Below the pieces are notes generated by a model that saw only the letters and a program-made list of their open reading frames with translations, did not search any database and was not told the origin of the DNA. From NCBI RefSeq assembly GCF_033242265.1, contig NZ_BTFW01000004.1, positions 1-63,729 of the forward strand: DNA of 63,729 nucleotides, in the 5' to 3' direction. Positions 25,218-33,958 of this stretch are shown one piece after another (position 1 is the first letter of the stretch; the number at the start of each line of letters is the position of its first letter). The DNA is from Novosphingobium sp. IK01 (GTDB lineage: Bacteria > Pseudomonadota > Alphaproteobacteria > Sphingomonadales > Sphingomonadaceae). Made by a program: the position numbers and the translations under genes.

Positions 25218-28200
25218 TTAGGCCAAGTTGCTCACGAAGGTCTGACCGTGGTCATCCCCTTCATGCTTCTCATTGTCGTGATCGAGCTTCTTGATCATTT
25301 TCTGCCCGAACCGGGCATAAAGCGTCGGCAGCACGAACAGCGTCAGCAGCGTCGCCGAGACCAGGCCGCCGATGACGACGGTCGCCAAGGGCTTCTGTAC
25401 CTCCGCACCCGCGCCCTCGCCAAGCGCCATCGGCACGAAGCCGAGGCTTGCGACGAGCGCGGTCATGACGACGGGCCGCAGGCGCTGCATTGCGCCGACA
25501 TGGGCCGCCTCTTCGCGCGATAACCCCGACCGGATCAAATCCTGGATCGAGCTGACCATCACGAGGCCGTTGAGGACCGCGATACCCGACAAGGCGATGA
25601 AGCCCACCGCTGCCGAGATTGAAAAGTCCATGCCTCGCAAGAAGAGCAGCAGGACGCCGCCCACCAGCGCGAAGGGCACGCCGGTGAAGACGATCGCGGC
25701 ATCGCGGACCGATTCCAATGCGCCATAGAGCAGGAACAGGATCAGGATGAAGCAGGCCGGAATGACTAGCTTAAGCCGTTCGCTCGCCGATTGCAGGTTT
25801 TCAAATTGGCCGCCCCATTCGAGATAGGTGCCGGCAGGCAGCCGAACCTGGCTGGCGATCGTTGCCTGCGCATCCGCAACCACCGATCCAACGTCGCGGC
25901 CACGCACGTTGGCTTGCACCACCACACGCCGCTTCCCGTTCTCGCGGCTGATCTGGTTGGGGCCATCGATGACCTTGATGTCGGCGACGCTGGAAAGCGG
26001 CACATAGCCACCCCCCGCCAACGGCACCTGCACCTGTTCGAGAAGGCCGATGTCCGCCCGTTGCGCTTCAGAGAGCCGTATCACGACCGGAAAGCGCCGA
26101 TCGCCCTCGAAGATCTGGCCCGAGGTGCGCCCGCCGATTGTCGCGGTGACAATGTCCTGCACATCTTGGGCAGTGACCCCCAAACGTGCCATTGCGTCGC
26201 GATTGACGCGAATGTCGAGCATGGGCAGGCCCGTCGTTTGCTCGACCTTCACGTCCGCTGCGCCCTGCGTCTTGCGCAGCACCGCAGCAACCTGCTCGGC
26301 CGTCCGGTTCATTTGTGTGAAGTCATCGCCGAACACCTTCACCGCGATGTCGCCGCGAACGCCGGCGATCAGCTCGTTGAAGCGCATCTGGATGGGCTGG
26401 GTGATCTCATAGGCATTGCCCGGGAACTTCGCGAGATTACCCTCTATCCGACTTACCAGCTCCTCCTTGGGAAGGTCGGGGTTCGGCCAGTCCTTCCGCG
26501 GCTTCAGGATGACGAACATGTCGGTCGCGTTCGGCGGCATCGGGTCGGCCGCCAGCTCGGCGGTGCCCGTCTTGGAATAGACGAACGCCACCTCCGGCTG
26601 CTTCGACATCATCTGCTCGATCGGCACCTGCATCGCCTGACTCTGCTGGACCGACGTTGCCGGGATGCGGAGCGACTGGATGAGCAGATTGCCTTCATCG
26701 AGCTGCGGCAGGAACACCGAGCCGAGCGTGGTGAAGGCAAGCGCCGCCACCACAAGGCTCGCGACACCCGCCCCGATCGTCAGCGTCGGGCGCTTCATGG
26801 CCCGGTCGAGACCGGGTTCGTAGCGCTTCTTCAGCCACGTGATGATGCGGCCGTCCTTCTCCTCGACCTTCTTCGACAGCCAGATCGCAATCATCGCCGG
26901 CACGAAGGTGAGAGAGAGGATGAAGGCGAAGGCGAGCGCGATGATGACGGTCAGCGCCATCGGTCCGAACGTTTTACCCTCCACGCCGGTCAGCGTGAGC
27001 AGCGGTACGTAGACGAGGATGATGATTGCCTGCCCGTAAACCGAGGGGCGGATCATCTCGCGAGCGGCGGCTGCCACGGTCGCAAGCCGTTCCTTGACGG
27101 TCAGCAAGCGACCTTCATGATGCTGTTGTTCGGCAAGCCGCCTCAGCGCGTTTTCAACGATGATGACGGCGCCGTCGACGATCAGACCGAAGTCCAAAGC
27201 CCCAAGGCTCATCAGATTGGCCGAGACCCCAGCGCGCAGCATACCAAAGCCTGTCAGCATCATGGTGATCGGGATGACCAACGCCGCGATCAGGGCCGCA
27301 CGGAAGTTGCCGAGCAGCAGGAAGAGCACGACGATGACCAGCACCGCGCCTTCGGACAGGTTTTTCGCGACCGTCTTGATCGTCGAATTGACCAGCTCGG
27401 TGCGGTTCAGCACCGGCTGAATTACGACGTCAGGAGGCAGCGAAGCGTTGATCGTCTTCAGTTTCTCAGCGACCGCGGTCGACACGATGCGGCTGTTCTC
27501 GCCGATCCGCATGATCGCCGTGCCGACGACGACTTCGGTACCGTTCTCCGATGCCGAACCCATGCGGATCGCCTGACCCGTCTTCACAGTCGCAACTTGT
27601 TCGACCGTGATCGGCACGCCGTTACGTGTCGCGATCACGGTCCTGGCCAACTCGCTGGCATTGCGAACGAGCGCATCCGAGCGAACAGCCAGACCTTCGC
27701 CATTGCGATTGACGAAGCCACCGCCGACGCTGGTGTTATTGCGCTCCAGCGCATTTCCCAGGTCCGTCAGCGTGATGCCGAGCGAGGCCAGCTTCTGCAC
27801 GTCGGGCACGACGAGGAACTGCTTGGCGTAACCGCCAATCGAGTCGACACCGGCGAGGCCCGGTGTGGTCTTCAGAAGCGGCGTCACGATCCAGTCCTGC
27901 GCGGTGCGCAGGTAGGTCGCCTTGTCCTCTTCGGTCGTCAGTCGCTCGCCCTCTGGCGTGATGTAGCTGCCATCGGGCTGTTGGCCCGGTTCACCGGGCT
28001 TGTGCTTGTCGTCCTCGCGATGATCGAGACGAACGGTGTACATGTACACCTCGCCCAGGCCTGTCGCGATCGGACCCATTTCAGGGTTCACGCCGTCGGG
28101 CAGATTCTCTTGCACGCCCCGCAGACGCTCGCCCACCTGCTGGCGGGCGAAATAGATGTCCGTCGCGTCCGAAAAGACCGCCGTGATCTGCGCGAAGCCG

Positions 28201-28463
28201 TTGCGGCTCAACGAGCGCGTATATTCCAGGCCGGGGGTGCCGGCGAGCGCGGTTTCGATTGGAAACGACACCTGCTTCTCGACCAGCTCGGGCGAGAGGG
28301 CAGGCGCGCGGACGTTGATCTGGACCTGATTGTTGGTGATGTCCGGCACCGCGTCGATCGGTAGCCGGTAGAGGGAAAAGGCGCCGATGGCGGCGACGAT
28401 GACGGTGAGGAGCAGGACTAGCCAGCGCTTCTCGACCGCCCAGGTTACGATACGGGCGATCAT
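25218..28463 (-). CDS. czcA: CzcA-type heavy-metal RND efflux pump
   Basis: 1,081 residues, the inner-membrane proton-driven pump of a tripartite metal exporter. Starts MIARIVTWAVEKRWLVLLL. The HME signature in TM4 is LDFGLIVDGAVIIVENALRR, close to the DFG-x-x-VDG pattern of the Zn/Co/Cd group rather than the Cu/Ag group. Periplasmic porter blocks (RAPALSPELVEKQVSFPIE, MPPNATDMFVILKPRKDWP) and the C-terminal TM bundle are complete. A His/Asp-rich loop (DHREDDKHKPGEPGQ) after the first porter domain may help metal capture. It lies three bases downstream of czcB. Confidence 0.96.
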   Translation of the reverse strand: MIARIVTWAVEKRWLVLLLTVIVAAIGAFSLYRLPIDAVPDITNNQVQINVRAPALSPELVEKQVSFPIETALAGTPGLEYTRSLSRNGFAQITAVFSDATDIYFARQQVGERLRGVQENLPDGVNPEMGPIATGLGEVYMYTVRLDHREDDKHKPGEPGQQPDGSYITPEGERLTTEEDKATYLRTAQDWIVTPLLKTTPGLAGVDSIGGYAKQFLVVPDVQKLASLGITLTDLGNALERNNTSVGGGFVNRNGEGLAVRSDALVRNASELARTVIATRNGVPITVEQVATVKTGQAIRMGSASENGTEVVVGTAIMRIGENSRIVSTAVAEKLKTINASLPPDVVIQPVLNRTELVNSTIKTVAKNLSEGAVLVIVVLFLLLGNFRAALIAALVIPITMMLTGFGMLRAGVSANLMSLGALDFGLIVDGAVIIVENALRRLAEQQHHEGRLLTVKERLATVAAAAREMIRPSVYGQAIIILVYVPLLTLTGVEGKTFGPMALTVIIALAFAFILSLTFVPAMIAIWLSKKVEEKDGRIITWLKKRYEPGLDRAMKRPTLTIGAGVASLVVAALAFTTLGSVFLPQLDEGNLLIQSLRIPATSVQQSQAMQVPIEQMMSKQPEVAFVYSKTGTAELAADPMPPNATDMFVILKPRKDWPNPDLPKEELVSRIEGNLAKFPGNAYEITQPIQMRFNELIAGVRGDIAVKVFGDDFTQMNRTAEQVAAVLRKTQGAADVKVEQTTGLPMLDIRVNRDAMARLGVTAQDVQDIVTATIGGRTSGQIFEGDRRFPVVIRLSEAQRADIGLLEQVQVPLAGGGYVPLSSVADIKVIDGPNQISRENGKRRVVVQANVRGRDVGSVVADAQATIASQVRLPAGTYLEWGGQFENLQSASERLKLVIPACFILILFLLYGALESVRDAAIVFTGVPFALVGGVLLLFLRGMDFSISAAVGFIALSGIAVLNGLVMVSSIQDLIRSGLSREEAAHVGAMQRLRPVVMTALVASLGFVPMALGEGAGAEVQKPLATVVIGGLVSATLLTLFVLPTLYARFGQKMIKKLDHDNEKHEGDDHGQTFVSNLA

Positions 28464-28466
28464 GGC

Positions 28467-29648
28467 TTAATCCTCGTGGCTCGCTTCGCCCTTGCCGATC
28501 TCGGCCTTGAGCGTGAAACTTCCGGTGGTGGCGATCTGTTCGTTGCCGGTCAGGCCCGACCGGACGATCACCGTGTCGCCCGACGCATCGCCGAGCTGGA
28601 CCGGGGTCGCCTTGAAGCCGGTGGGCGTGCGCACGAACACGACCGACTTGCCCTCGAAACTCTGGACCGCCGTCGTCGGCACGCGGACCGCCCCGCTCCC
28701 GCCGCTGCCCGTGAGCTGCACGGCTGCCGTCACAGGCTCGCCGACCCGCCATTCGCCACCGCGATTGTCGAGGGTGGCGAGCGCAGGCACGAGCCGCGTC
28801 TGCGGATCAAGCGCCGGCGACACGAAGGTCACGCGGGCGGTCGCCTGACGGCCTGCCGCCTTCACCAGCACCGTATTGCCGGGACGCACCCGGCCCGCAT
28901 CCTCGGGCTTGAGATTAAGCGCGATCGACACCTGGCTCAGGTTGGCGATGCGATAGAGTTCGGCATCCGCCGCGACCGTTTGTCCCAGCGTCACGGGGCG
29001 CGCAATGATCTGGCCCGAGATCGGCGCGGCAATGCCGAGCCGGTTGAGCCCGCCGCCGCCGACACCCGCCGCCGAAACCATGCTCTGCGCCTGCGTCAGG
29101 GCGATCCGCGCCTCCGTCGCCGCTGTGCGGGCGGCGATCAGATCCTGTTCAGGGGAGACTCTCTGCGCGAACAGCCGCTGTTCGCGCGCGAGGTTCGAAT
29201 TAGCGAGCTGAAGCCGCGCCCGCGCCGCCTCGACCTCGCCCTTGATCTGCGCCGCCTCGCGGCTTTCGATGACCGCAATGGTCTGGCCGCGTCCGACCGA
29301 TTGGCCGAGGTTACGGGTGAGCGCGACCACGCGTCCCGCAATTGCGGCCGAGACGACCTGCGTTCCCTGTGGGTCGCCCTCGATGATCGCGGGCAGCTCG
29401 ATCGTCCCGGCCCCGCCGATGATCGGCCGTCCGACCTGGACGCCCGCTGTGGCGATCTGGTCGGCACCCAATGTGACGACGCCTTCACCGGCATGACCGC
29501 CTTCAGCACCGCCCTTTTCCGTGCCCGCTGCCGTCTCATTGGCAGCTGCGCCTTCGGCAGTTGCCTCGTTTCCGCCATCCTTGCCGCCGCAGGCAGCCAA
29601 GAGCAGGGCGAGCGACGCCGCGCCCGCGAGATAAAAGCTCTTCATCAC
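28467..29648 (-). CDS. czcB: CzcB-type periplasmic adaptor lipoprotein
   Basis: 393 residues of the membrane fusion protein family. Lipoprotein signal MMKSFYLAGAASLALLLAAC, then a low-complexity Gly/Ala/Glu linker, a barrel-lipoyl segment (GRVVALTRNLGQSVGRGQTIAVIES), a coiled-coil hairpin (AAQIKGEVEAARARLQLANSNLAREQRLFAQRVSPEQD) and the returning lipoyl half (ISGQIIARPVTLGQTVAADAELYRI). It bridges CzcA and CzcC. Its start overlaps the czcC stop (29645-29648). Few His residues compared with canonical CzcB. Confidence 0.94.
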   Translation of the reverse strand: MMKSFYLAGAASLALLLAACGGKDGGNEATAEGAAANETAAGTEKGGAEGGHAGEGVVTLGADQIATAGVQVGRPIIGGAGTIELPAIIEGDPQGTQVVSAAIAGRVVALTRNLGQSVGRGQTIAVIESREAAQIKGEVEAARARLQLANSNLAREQRLFAQRVSPEQDLIAARTAATEARIALTQAQSMVSAAGVGGGGLNRLGIAAPISGQIIARPVTLGQTVAADAELYRIANLSQVSIALNLKPEDAGRVRPGNTVLVKAAGRQATARVTFVSPALDPQTRLVPALATLDNRGGEWRVGEPVTAAVQLTGSGGSGAVRVPTTAVQSFEGKSVVFVRTPTGFKATPVQLGDASGDTVIVRSGLTGNEQIATTGSFTLKAEIGKGEASHED

Positions 29649-30922
29649 TGATTCCCCCCATTGGGCGCACGAGCGGTCAGTCGCTCCACTTGCGCGCGGG
29701 CATTCTGGTACTTGGCAAGCGCATCGATCGCGGCGACCCGCGTCTCGGCGAGTGTGCGTTCCGCATCGAGCAATTCGAGCTGGCCGAACTTGCCCTCGCG
29801 ATAACCGATCCGCGCGATGCGGGCCGCCTCCTGTGCAGCCGCCAGCGCCGGCCCCGACGCCGCACGAGCCGTCGTTGCGGCATTGGCCGCCTGCGCCTGC
29901 GCGTCCGTGATCGCCTGTTCGATGTCGAGCGCGGTCACGCGACGTTGTGCATCCGCCTGCGTCCGCTGCGCGGTCGCCTGCGCGATCGCCGCGCGACCAT
30001 TGTTGAACACCGGGATCGGGATCGACACGGTGAACACCGCCGCCATGTCATTGGTCGCTTCCAGTCGGCGGATCGCAGGCCCGACATTGAGGTCAGGGAC
30101 GCGATTGGCGCGCGCAAGCCGCACGCCCGCTTCCGCGATCGAGAAATCCGCGTTCGCCGCCGCCAGCGCGAGCGTGCCGGTCGCCTCGACCGGTGCCACC
30201 GGCCCATAAATGTTCGCCCCCGGCAGGCGATCGAGCAGCGTGTCATCGAGCGCACCGTCAATCGGTCGACCGATCCGGCGCGCCAGATTGGCCCGCGCCG
30301 CCTCCGCCAAGCGAAGCTGCCGCTCCACATTGGCGTCGGCATTGATGCGCGCGACATCTGCGCGCTGTTGCTCGAGCGGGGAGGCCCGCCCCGCCTGCAC
30401 GCGAACGCTCGCGGCCCGCAGCGCGTCGCTGGCGATCCGGGCCTGGTCGCGGGCTGTTGTAACCCGGCGATCGGCCGCGACCGCCTCGACATAAAGCTGC
30501 GTCACCTGAAGCCGGACATCTGCCGCGATGATCGCGGCCTGGATCTCGGCCCGGGACAATTGCGCATTGGCGACCGCGACGCGGGCGCCGCGCTTGCCGC
30601 CTAGCTCGATCGGGATCGCAAAGCCGACCGTGGATTCCGCGCTGCGGACCCCACGATACGGCCCCGAGCCGATGACATTCTCAACCTGGCCTTGGACAAC
30701 CGGGTTGGGCCGCAGTCCGGCGACCGTGCGGCCCGCACGGGCCGCATCGACCGCGGCTGTCGCCGCTTCGGCAGCAGGGGCCGAACCGCCCGCTGCACTG
30801 ACCGCTTGGTCAAGCGTGTAGACCGGCGCGTCCTGCGCAAAAGGCGCGGACGGTCCGACCTGCGCCTGCGCCATAGTGGCGCACGACGCTGCGGCCAGCA
30901 TGGCCGAGAGGATACGATGCAT
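29645..30922 (-). CDS. czcC: CzcC-type outer-membrane factor (TolC family)
   Basis: 425 residues with a signal peptide (MHRILSAMLAAASCATMAQA) and two TolC-type coiled-coil repeats (for example AAIIAADVRLQVTQLYVEAVAADRRVTTARDQARIASDALRAASVRVQAGRASPLEQQRADV and the later AARIARIGYREGKFGQLELLDAERTLAETR). Forms the outer-membrane exit duct of the CzcCBA complex. First structural gene of the czc operon, 60 bases below the small periplasmic gene. Complete. Confidence 0.94.
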   Translation of the reverse strand: MHRILSAMLAAASCATMAQAQVGPSAPFAQDAPVYTLDQAVSAAGGSAPAAEAATAAVDAARAGRTVAGLRPNPVVQGQVENVIGSGPYRGVRSAESTVGFAIPIELGGKRGARVAVANAQLSRAEIQAAIIAADVRLQVTQLYVEAVAADRRVTTARDQARIASDALRAASVRVQAGRASPLEQQRADVARINADANVERQLRLAEAARANLARRIGRPIDGALDDTLLDRLPGANIYGPVAPVEATGTLALAAANADFSIAEAGVRLARANRVPDLNVGPAIRRLEATNDMAAVFTVSIPIPVFNNGRAAIAQATAQRTQADAQRRVTALDIEQAITDAQAQAANAATTARAASGPALAAAQEAARIARIGYREGKFGQLELLDAERTLAETRVAAIDALAKYQNARAQVERLTARAPNGGNQ

Positions 30923-30982
30923 GAAAATAGGACTCCTGACGATGATCGACAGGGGCGCGCCAACGCACGCCCAAATCGGACG

Positions 30983-31348
30983 TCAGGCTTGGGGGGGCCT
31001 CAAATGGACCATGCCGGTGCGGCCGTCGAGCGACGCAGAGGCGGAGATTGTCGGCTTGGGCACTGTGAGGACGGGGGTATATTCCATCGTCGTGCGCGCA
31101 GGCGCGCCGACGTCGTGTCCGTGACAATAATTGTGATGATGCGGGACATTCTTGTCCGAATCCGATGGCACTTGATCGATGTCGCCATCGGTATGGATTG
31201 TGAACTCGACGCCCGCGATGCTTCCCCCCGCCAGATCGGCGGCATGAGCCATGCCGGAGAAGCTGGTGAGGACCAGCATCAGGCATGTCAGGAGAGGCAA
31301 AAAGGCTCGCACGAACCCGCCCTTACCACGGAGAGGTTTCCATGTCAT
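30983..31348 (-). CDS. Small exported protein upstream of czcC (CzcI-like position)
   Basis: 121 residues from the ATG at 31348, which overlaps the CDF stop. Signal peptide: GFVRAFLPLLTCLMLVLTSFSGMAHA. The mature part has a His cluster, DKNVPHHHNYCHGHDVG, a plausible metal-binding loop, then a beta-like region. It occupies the place of small CzcI-type periplasmic proteins in other czc operons, but I cannot confirm homology. A metal-sensing or chaperone role is inferred. Confidence 0.68.
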   Translation of the reverse strand: MTWKPLRGKGGFVRAFLPLLTCLMLVLTSFSGMAHAADLAGGSIAGVEFTIHTDGDIDQVPSDSDKNVPHHHNYCHGHDVGAPARTTMEYTPVLTVPKPTISASASLDGRTGMVHLRPPQA

Positions 31349-31947
31349 TGCAATAACTCGCGAGCCGGTGCCTTCGCGGCACGCCATGCCGGCCAGGCTT
31401 CCCCAATCACGCGCCATGCCGAGCGCAGGAAGATCACGGCGATCAACCCGCCGACGATGATGTCCGGCCAAGCCGAGCCGGTCAGGCCGACCAATCCGGC
31501 AGCCGCGAGAACCCCGACGTTTGACGCGACATCATTGCGCGAGCACTCGAACGTGCTCGACATGTTCACATTCTCACGACGGAAGCGCCAGAGCAGCGCG
31601 AGGCAGATTAGGTTCGCAACCAGCGCGGCGCTGCCAACCCCGAGCATCAAGCCCGATGCCGGAGGAACGCCGTTCGCAATCTTGTCAGCGATCTCGAAAA
31701 TGACCGCGACGCCGAAAGCCAGGATGATGCCACCCTTCGCCAGTGCTGCCCCCGCCTCCCAGCGCGCACCCCGATGCAATGCATAGAGACTGAGCGCATA
31801 GACCACCGCGTCGCCGAACATGTCGACCGAATCCGCCATCAAGGCAGAGGAACGCGCGACGACGCCGCCGCCAAACTCGACCACGAACATCGCGAGATTG
31901 ATGAGCATCACGATGATGAGCACGCGGCGCTGCTCGGCCTTGCGACC
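31345..31947 (-). pseudogene. CDF-family cation transporter, N terminus cut by IS6 element
   Basis: The frame reads from the IS boundary (AGRKAEQRRVLIIVMLINLAMFVVEFGGGVVARSSALMADSVDMFGDAVVYALSLYAL), so only the first 15-20 residues before TM1 are missing. The metal site DSVDMFGDA and the second site region CSRNDVASNVGVLAAA are intact. A GTG at 31923 may still allow a shortened product of 192 residues. The natural promoter of the whole leftward cluster was probably lost, leaving expression dependent on the IS or internal promoters. Confidence 0.82.
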
Positions 31948-32829
31948 GGCTCTGTTGCAAACATTGGTGACGGCCGGGCAGCGTCACCCCGTCTGGGGAT
32001 CAGGCAGCATTGGCAAAATGCTGATTGAGCACGTCCATGGCCTCGGTCATGACCGAGGGGCCAATGCCAAATGCTCTTTCGATCAGACGCACCTCTCCCC
32101 TGATCCCTGGCTGCAGGCACCATGCCCGGGCTTGCCCTTTGCGCAGGGCGCGCATGACCTCGAAGCCCTTGATCGTGGCGTAGGCTGTCGGCATCGATTT
32201 GAAACCACGCACGGGCTTGATCAACAATTTGAGCTTGCCATGGTCGGCCTCGAGCACGTTGTTCAGGTATTTTACCTGCCGGTGTTCGGTTTCCAGGGCG
32301 AGCTTCCCTTCTCGTTTCAACTCGGCGATTGCGACGCCGTAGCTGGGGGCCTTGTCGGTGTTGAGTTTCGTTGGTTTCTCCCAGCCCTTCAGCCCGCGAA
32401 GGGCCTTTCCCAGAAAGCGCTTCGCGGCTTTGGCGCTGCGGGTCGACGAGAGGAAGAAGTCGATCGTGTCGCCCCTTTTGTCGACCGCCCGGTACAGGTA
32501 GGTCCATTTGCCCCGAACCTTGACGTAGGTCTCATCCAGACGCCAGCTCGGATCAAAGCCTCGCCGCCAGAACCAGCGCAACCGCTTCTCCATCTCCGGC
32601 GCATAGCGCTGCACCCAGCGATAGATGGTCGTGTGATCGACATCGATGCCACGTTCCGCCAGCATTTCCTCGAGATCGCGGTAGCTGATGCCGTACCGGC
32701 AGTACCAGCGGACCGCCCATAGGATGACCTCGCCGGTAAAATGCCGCCCTTTGAAATCGTCCATCACAACTGACCTTACCAATCCAAGGGCCCAACCTTG
32801 GCAACCGCATCAGAGTTTGCAACAGAGCC
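31948..32829. mobile_element. IS6-family insertion sequence (IS6100-like, 882 bp)
   Basis: Bounded by perfect 14-bp ends GGCTCTGTTGCAAA and TTTGCAACAGAGCC, the IS6/IS26-IS6100 type. Flanking 8-mers differ (TTGCGACC and GCCCGAAT), so no target duplication, indicating adjacent deletion or cointegrate recombination. Confidence 0.93.
32000..32764 (-). CDS. tnp: IS6-family transposase
   Basis: 254 residues from the ATG at 32764 (MDDFKGRHFTGEVILWAVRWYCRY). Very similar by eye to IS6100 transposase: CRYGISYRDLEEMLAERGIDVDHTTIYRWVQ (helix-turn-helix), then DDE residues in WRLDETYVKVRGKWTYLYRAVD, LNTDKAPSYG and LEADHGKLK. Catalyses replicative transposition forming cointegrates. Complete and probably active. 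Confidence 0.94.
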   Translation of the reverse strand: MDDFKGRHFTGEVILWAVRWYCRYGISYRDLEEMLAERGIDVDHTTIYRWVQRYAPEMEKRLRWFWRRGFDPSWRLDETYVKVRGKWTYLYRAVDKRGDTIDFFLSSTRSAKAAKRFLGKALRGLKGWEKPTKLNTDKAPSYGVAIAELKREGKLALETEHRQVKYLNNVLEADHGKLKLLIKPVRGFKSMPTAYATIKGFEVMRALRKGQARAWCLQPGIRGEVRLIERAFGIGPSVMTEAMDVLNQHFANAA

Positions 32830-33048
32830 GCCCGAATGAATGTCCGCTCAGTCCCAGCTCTTACCCTTCATTTCGTGTGTACCGTTACGTGTGCGCCCTC
32901 TCCTCTTTGTCAACTAAACGGTTCTTTAGGTGACAGACAACCACCTGCGCGCGGCGAGCCAGATCACCGCAGTTTTCCGCCATTGTGCAGCGCACAAATT
33001 TTGCCGATTTTGCGACTGTCAACTTGATGCAAAAAAGCTCAGATTAAG
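32830..33048. other. Intergenic remnant between IS6 and the FitAB locus
   Basis: No gene recognised. It has lower GC than its surroundings near the right side (GCAAAAAAGCTCAGATTAAG). Confidence 0.5.
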
Positions 33049-33093
33049 TTGACGATAGGCCATGAAGTGATAGCATATTTGCACAATGCTATC
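33049..33093 (+). promoter_or_regulatory. Promoter and inverted-repeat operator of the FitAB locus
   Basis: TTGACG (33049) and TAGCAT/AGCATA (33071-33077) fit a -35/-10 pair with 16-17 bp spacing. The -10 overlaps a perfect 8-bp inverted repeat GATAGCAT...ATGCTATC (33069-33076, 33086-33093), suited to autorepression by the ribbon-helix-helix antitoxin. Confidence 0.65.
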
Positions 33094-33108
33094 GCAAAGG
33101 CCGCTCCA

Positions 33109-33366
33109 ATGCCAGCACTGACCATTCGCAACATTCCTGATGACGTTCACCGTGGCTTGAAGGCCCTCGCCGCGCGCCACGGGCGCAGCGCCGAGGCAGA
33201 GGTTCGCGAACTGATTGCCGCTGCCGTCAAACCCGAGGGGCGCTTGCGCATGGGCGAAGCCCTCGCCGCGATTTGGGCGCCGCTGGCGATGACCGACGAG
33301 GAACTTGCGGTGATCGAGGGCGCACGGGATCGCGCACCGGCAAATCCGGTGAGTTTTGACGAATGA
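33109..33366 (+). CDS. fitA: FitA-like antitoxin (ribbon-helix-helix)
   Basis: 85 residues starting MPALTIRNIPDDVHRGLKALAARHGRSAEAEVRELIAAAV, the ribbon-helix-helix of FitA/StbC-type plasmid stability antitoxins. The C-terminal region (PLAMTDEELAVIEGARD) would block the PIN toxin. The start at 33109 follows the operator repeats. Its end overlaps the PIN-domain gene start (33363). The partner toxin is damaged, so the antitoxin may now be an orphan. Confidence 0.86.
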   Translation: MPALTIRNIPDDVHRGLKALAARHGRSAEAEVRELIAAAVKPEGRLRMGEALAAIWAPLAMTDEELAVIEGARDRAPANPVSFDE

Positions 33367-33718
33367 TCGTTCTCGATACCAATGTTCTGTCCGAGCAGTC
33401 CAAGCCCTCCCCTTCCCCCTCTGTGATGGCTTGGCTCGATGCGCAGGTGTTCGATACTCTGTATCTCACCACCATCACGATTGCCGAAATGGGCTTTGGT
33501 CTGGCCTGTCTTCCCCAGGGCCGACGCCGCTGTGCACGGCGGCGACCTATGCGCGCCTTGCCGCTGCCGCCAGAGCGGCAGGAAAAGGCTTCCCCACCCC
33601 TGACGGCTACATTGCGGCTATCGCCGCTGCCCATGGCTGTCCGGTTGCAACGCGCGATAGCGGCCCGTTCCTCGCGGGCGGGATCGAGGTTATCAATCCT
33701 TGGGAGTTTCTGACATGA
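33363..33718 (+). pseudogene. fitB: FitB/VapC-like PIN-domain toxin with internal deletion and frameshift
   Basis: The N-terminal PIN segment MIVLDTNVLSEQ...AWLDAQVFDTLYLTTITIAEMGFGLACLPQGRR is in one frame up to about 33510, including the first catalytic Asp and the Glu of AEM. The C-terminal segment TYARLAAAARAAGKGFPTPDGYIAAIAAAHGCPVATRDSGPFLAGGIEVINPWEFLT is in another frame, to the stop at 33718. Together they are roughly 30 residues shorter than FitB/VapC proteins, so an out-of-frame internal deletion has inactivated the ribonuclease. Confidence 0.82.
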
Positions 33719-33807
33719 AGTTCGGTTATGCCCGCGTGTCCACCGGAGAGCAAAATCTGGCGTTGCAGATCGACGCTCTTCGCGCCGCTGGCGCGGAACG
33801 CATTTAG
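33715..33807 (+). pseudogene. Serine resolvase N-terminal stub (30 residues)
   Basis: MKFGYARVSTGEQNLALQIDALRAAGAERI then a stop created at the junction with an IS3 end. This is the first part of a resolvase, with the catalytic Ser in RVST, following fitB with ATG overlapping its stop. Confidence 0.75.
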
Positions 33808-33857
33808 CAGCTGGACTCTCGTTATGATCGAGGAACTCGCGCGCGGGGGACAGGTCA
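33807..33857 (+). repeat. IS3-family right-end remnant
   Basis: GCAGCTGGACTCTCGTTATGATCGAGGAACTC... ending GACAGGTCA closely resembles the right end of the IS3 copies at 47615-47666 but with several differences, so it is an older or related element scrap. Confidence 0.65.
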
Positions 33858-33887
33858 CCCCGTGTTTTTCAATGCAGGTTATCAAAA

Positions 33888-33915
33888 TTATCCGGTAACA
33901 GATTTAACCGGATAA
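33888..33915 (-). terminator. Probable Rho-independent terminator after mobA
   Basis: A 9-bp perfect stem TTATCCGGT/ACCGGATAA with a 10-base loop. On the minus strand it is followed by TTTT, 43 bases after the mobA stop. Confidence 0.6.
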
Positions 33916-33958
33916 TCGCACTATTCCATGCCGTGGGACACGACCAAACGTTTGATGG

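Noticed and set aside
25791..28364. An 857-codon open frame antisense to czcA
   Set aside because: It is a GC-rich shadow of a clear CzcA; composition is Arg/His-rich without domains, and similar long antisense frames occur opposite czcB and the transposases.
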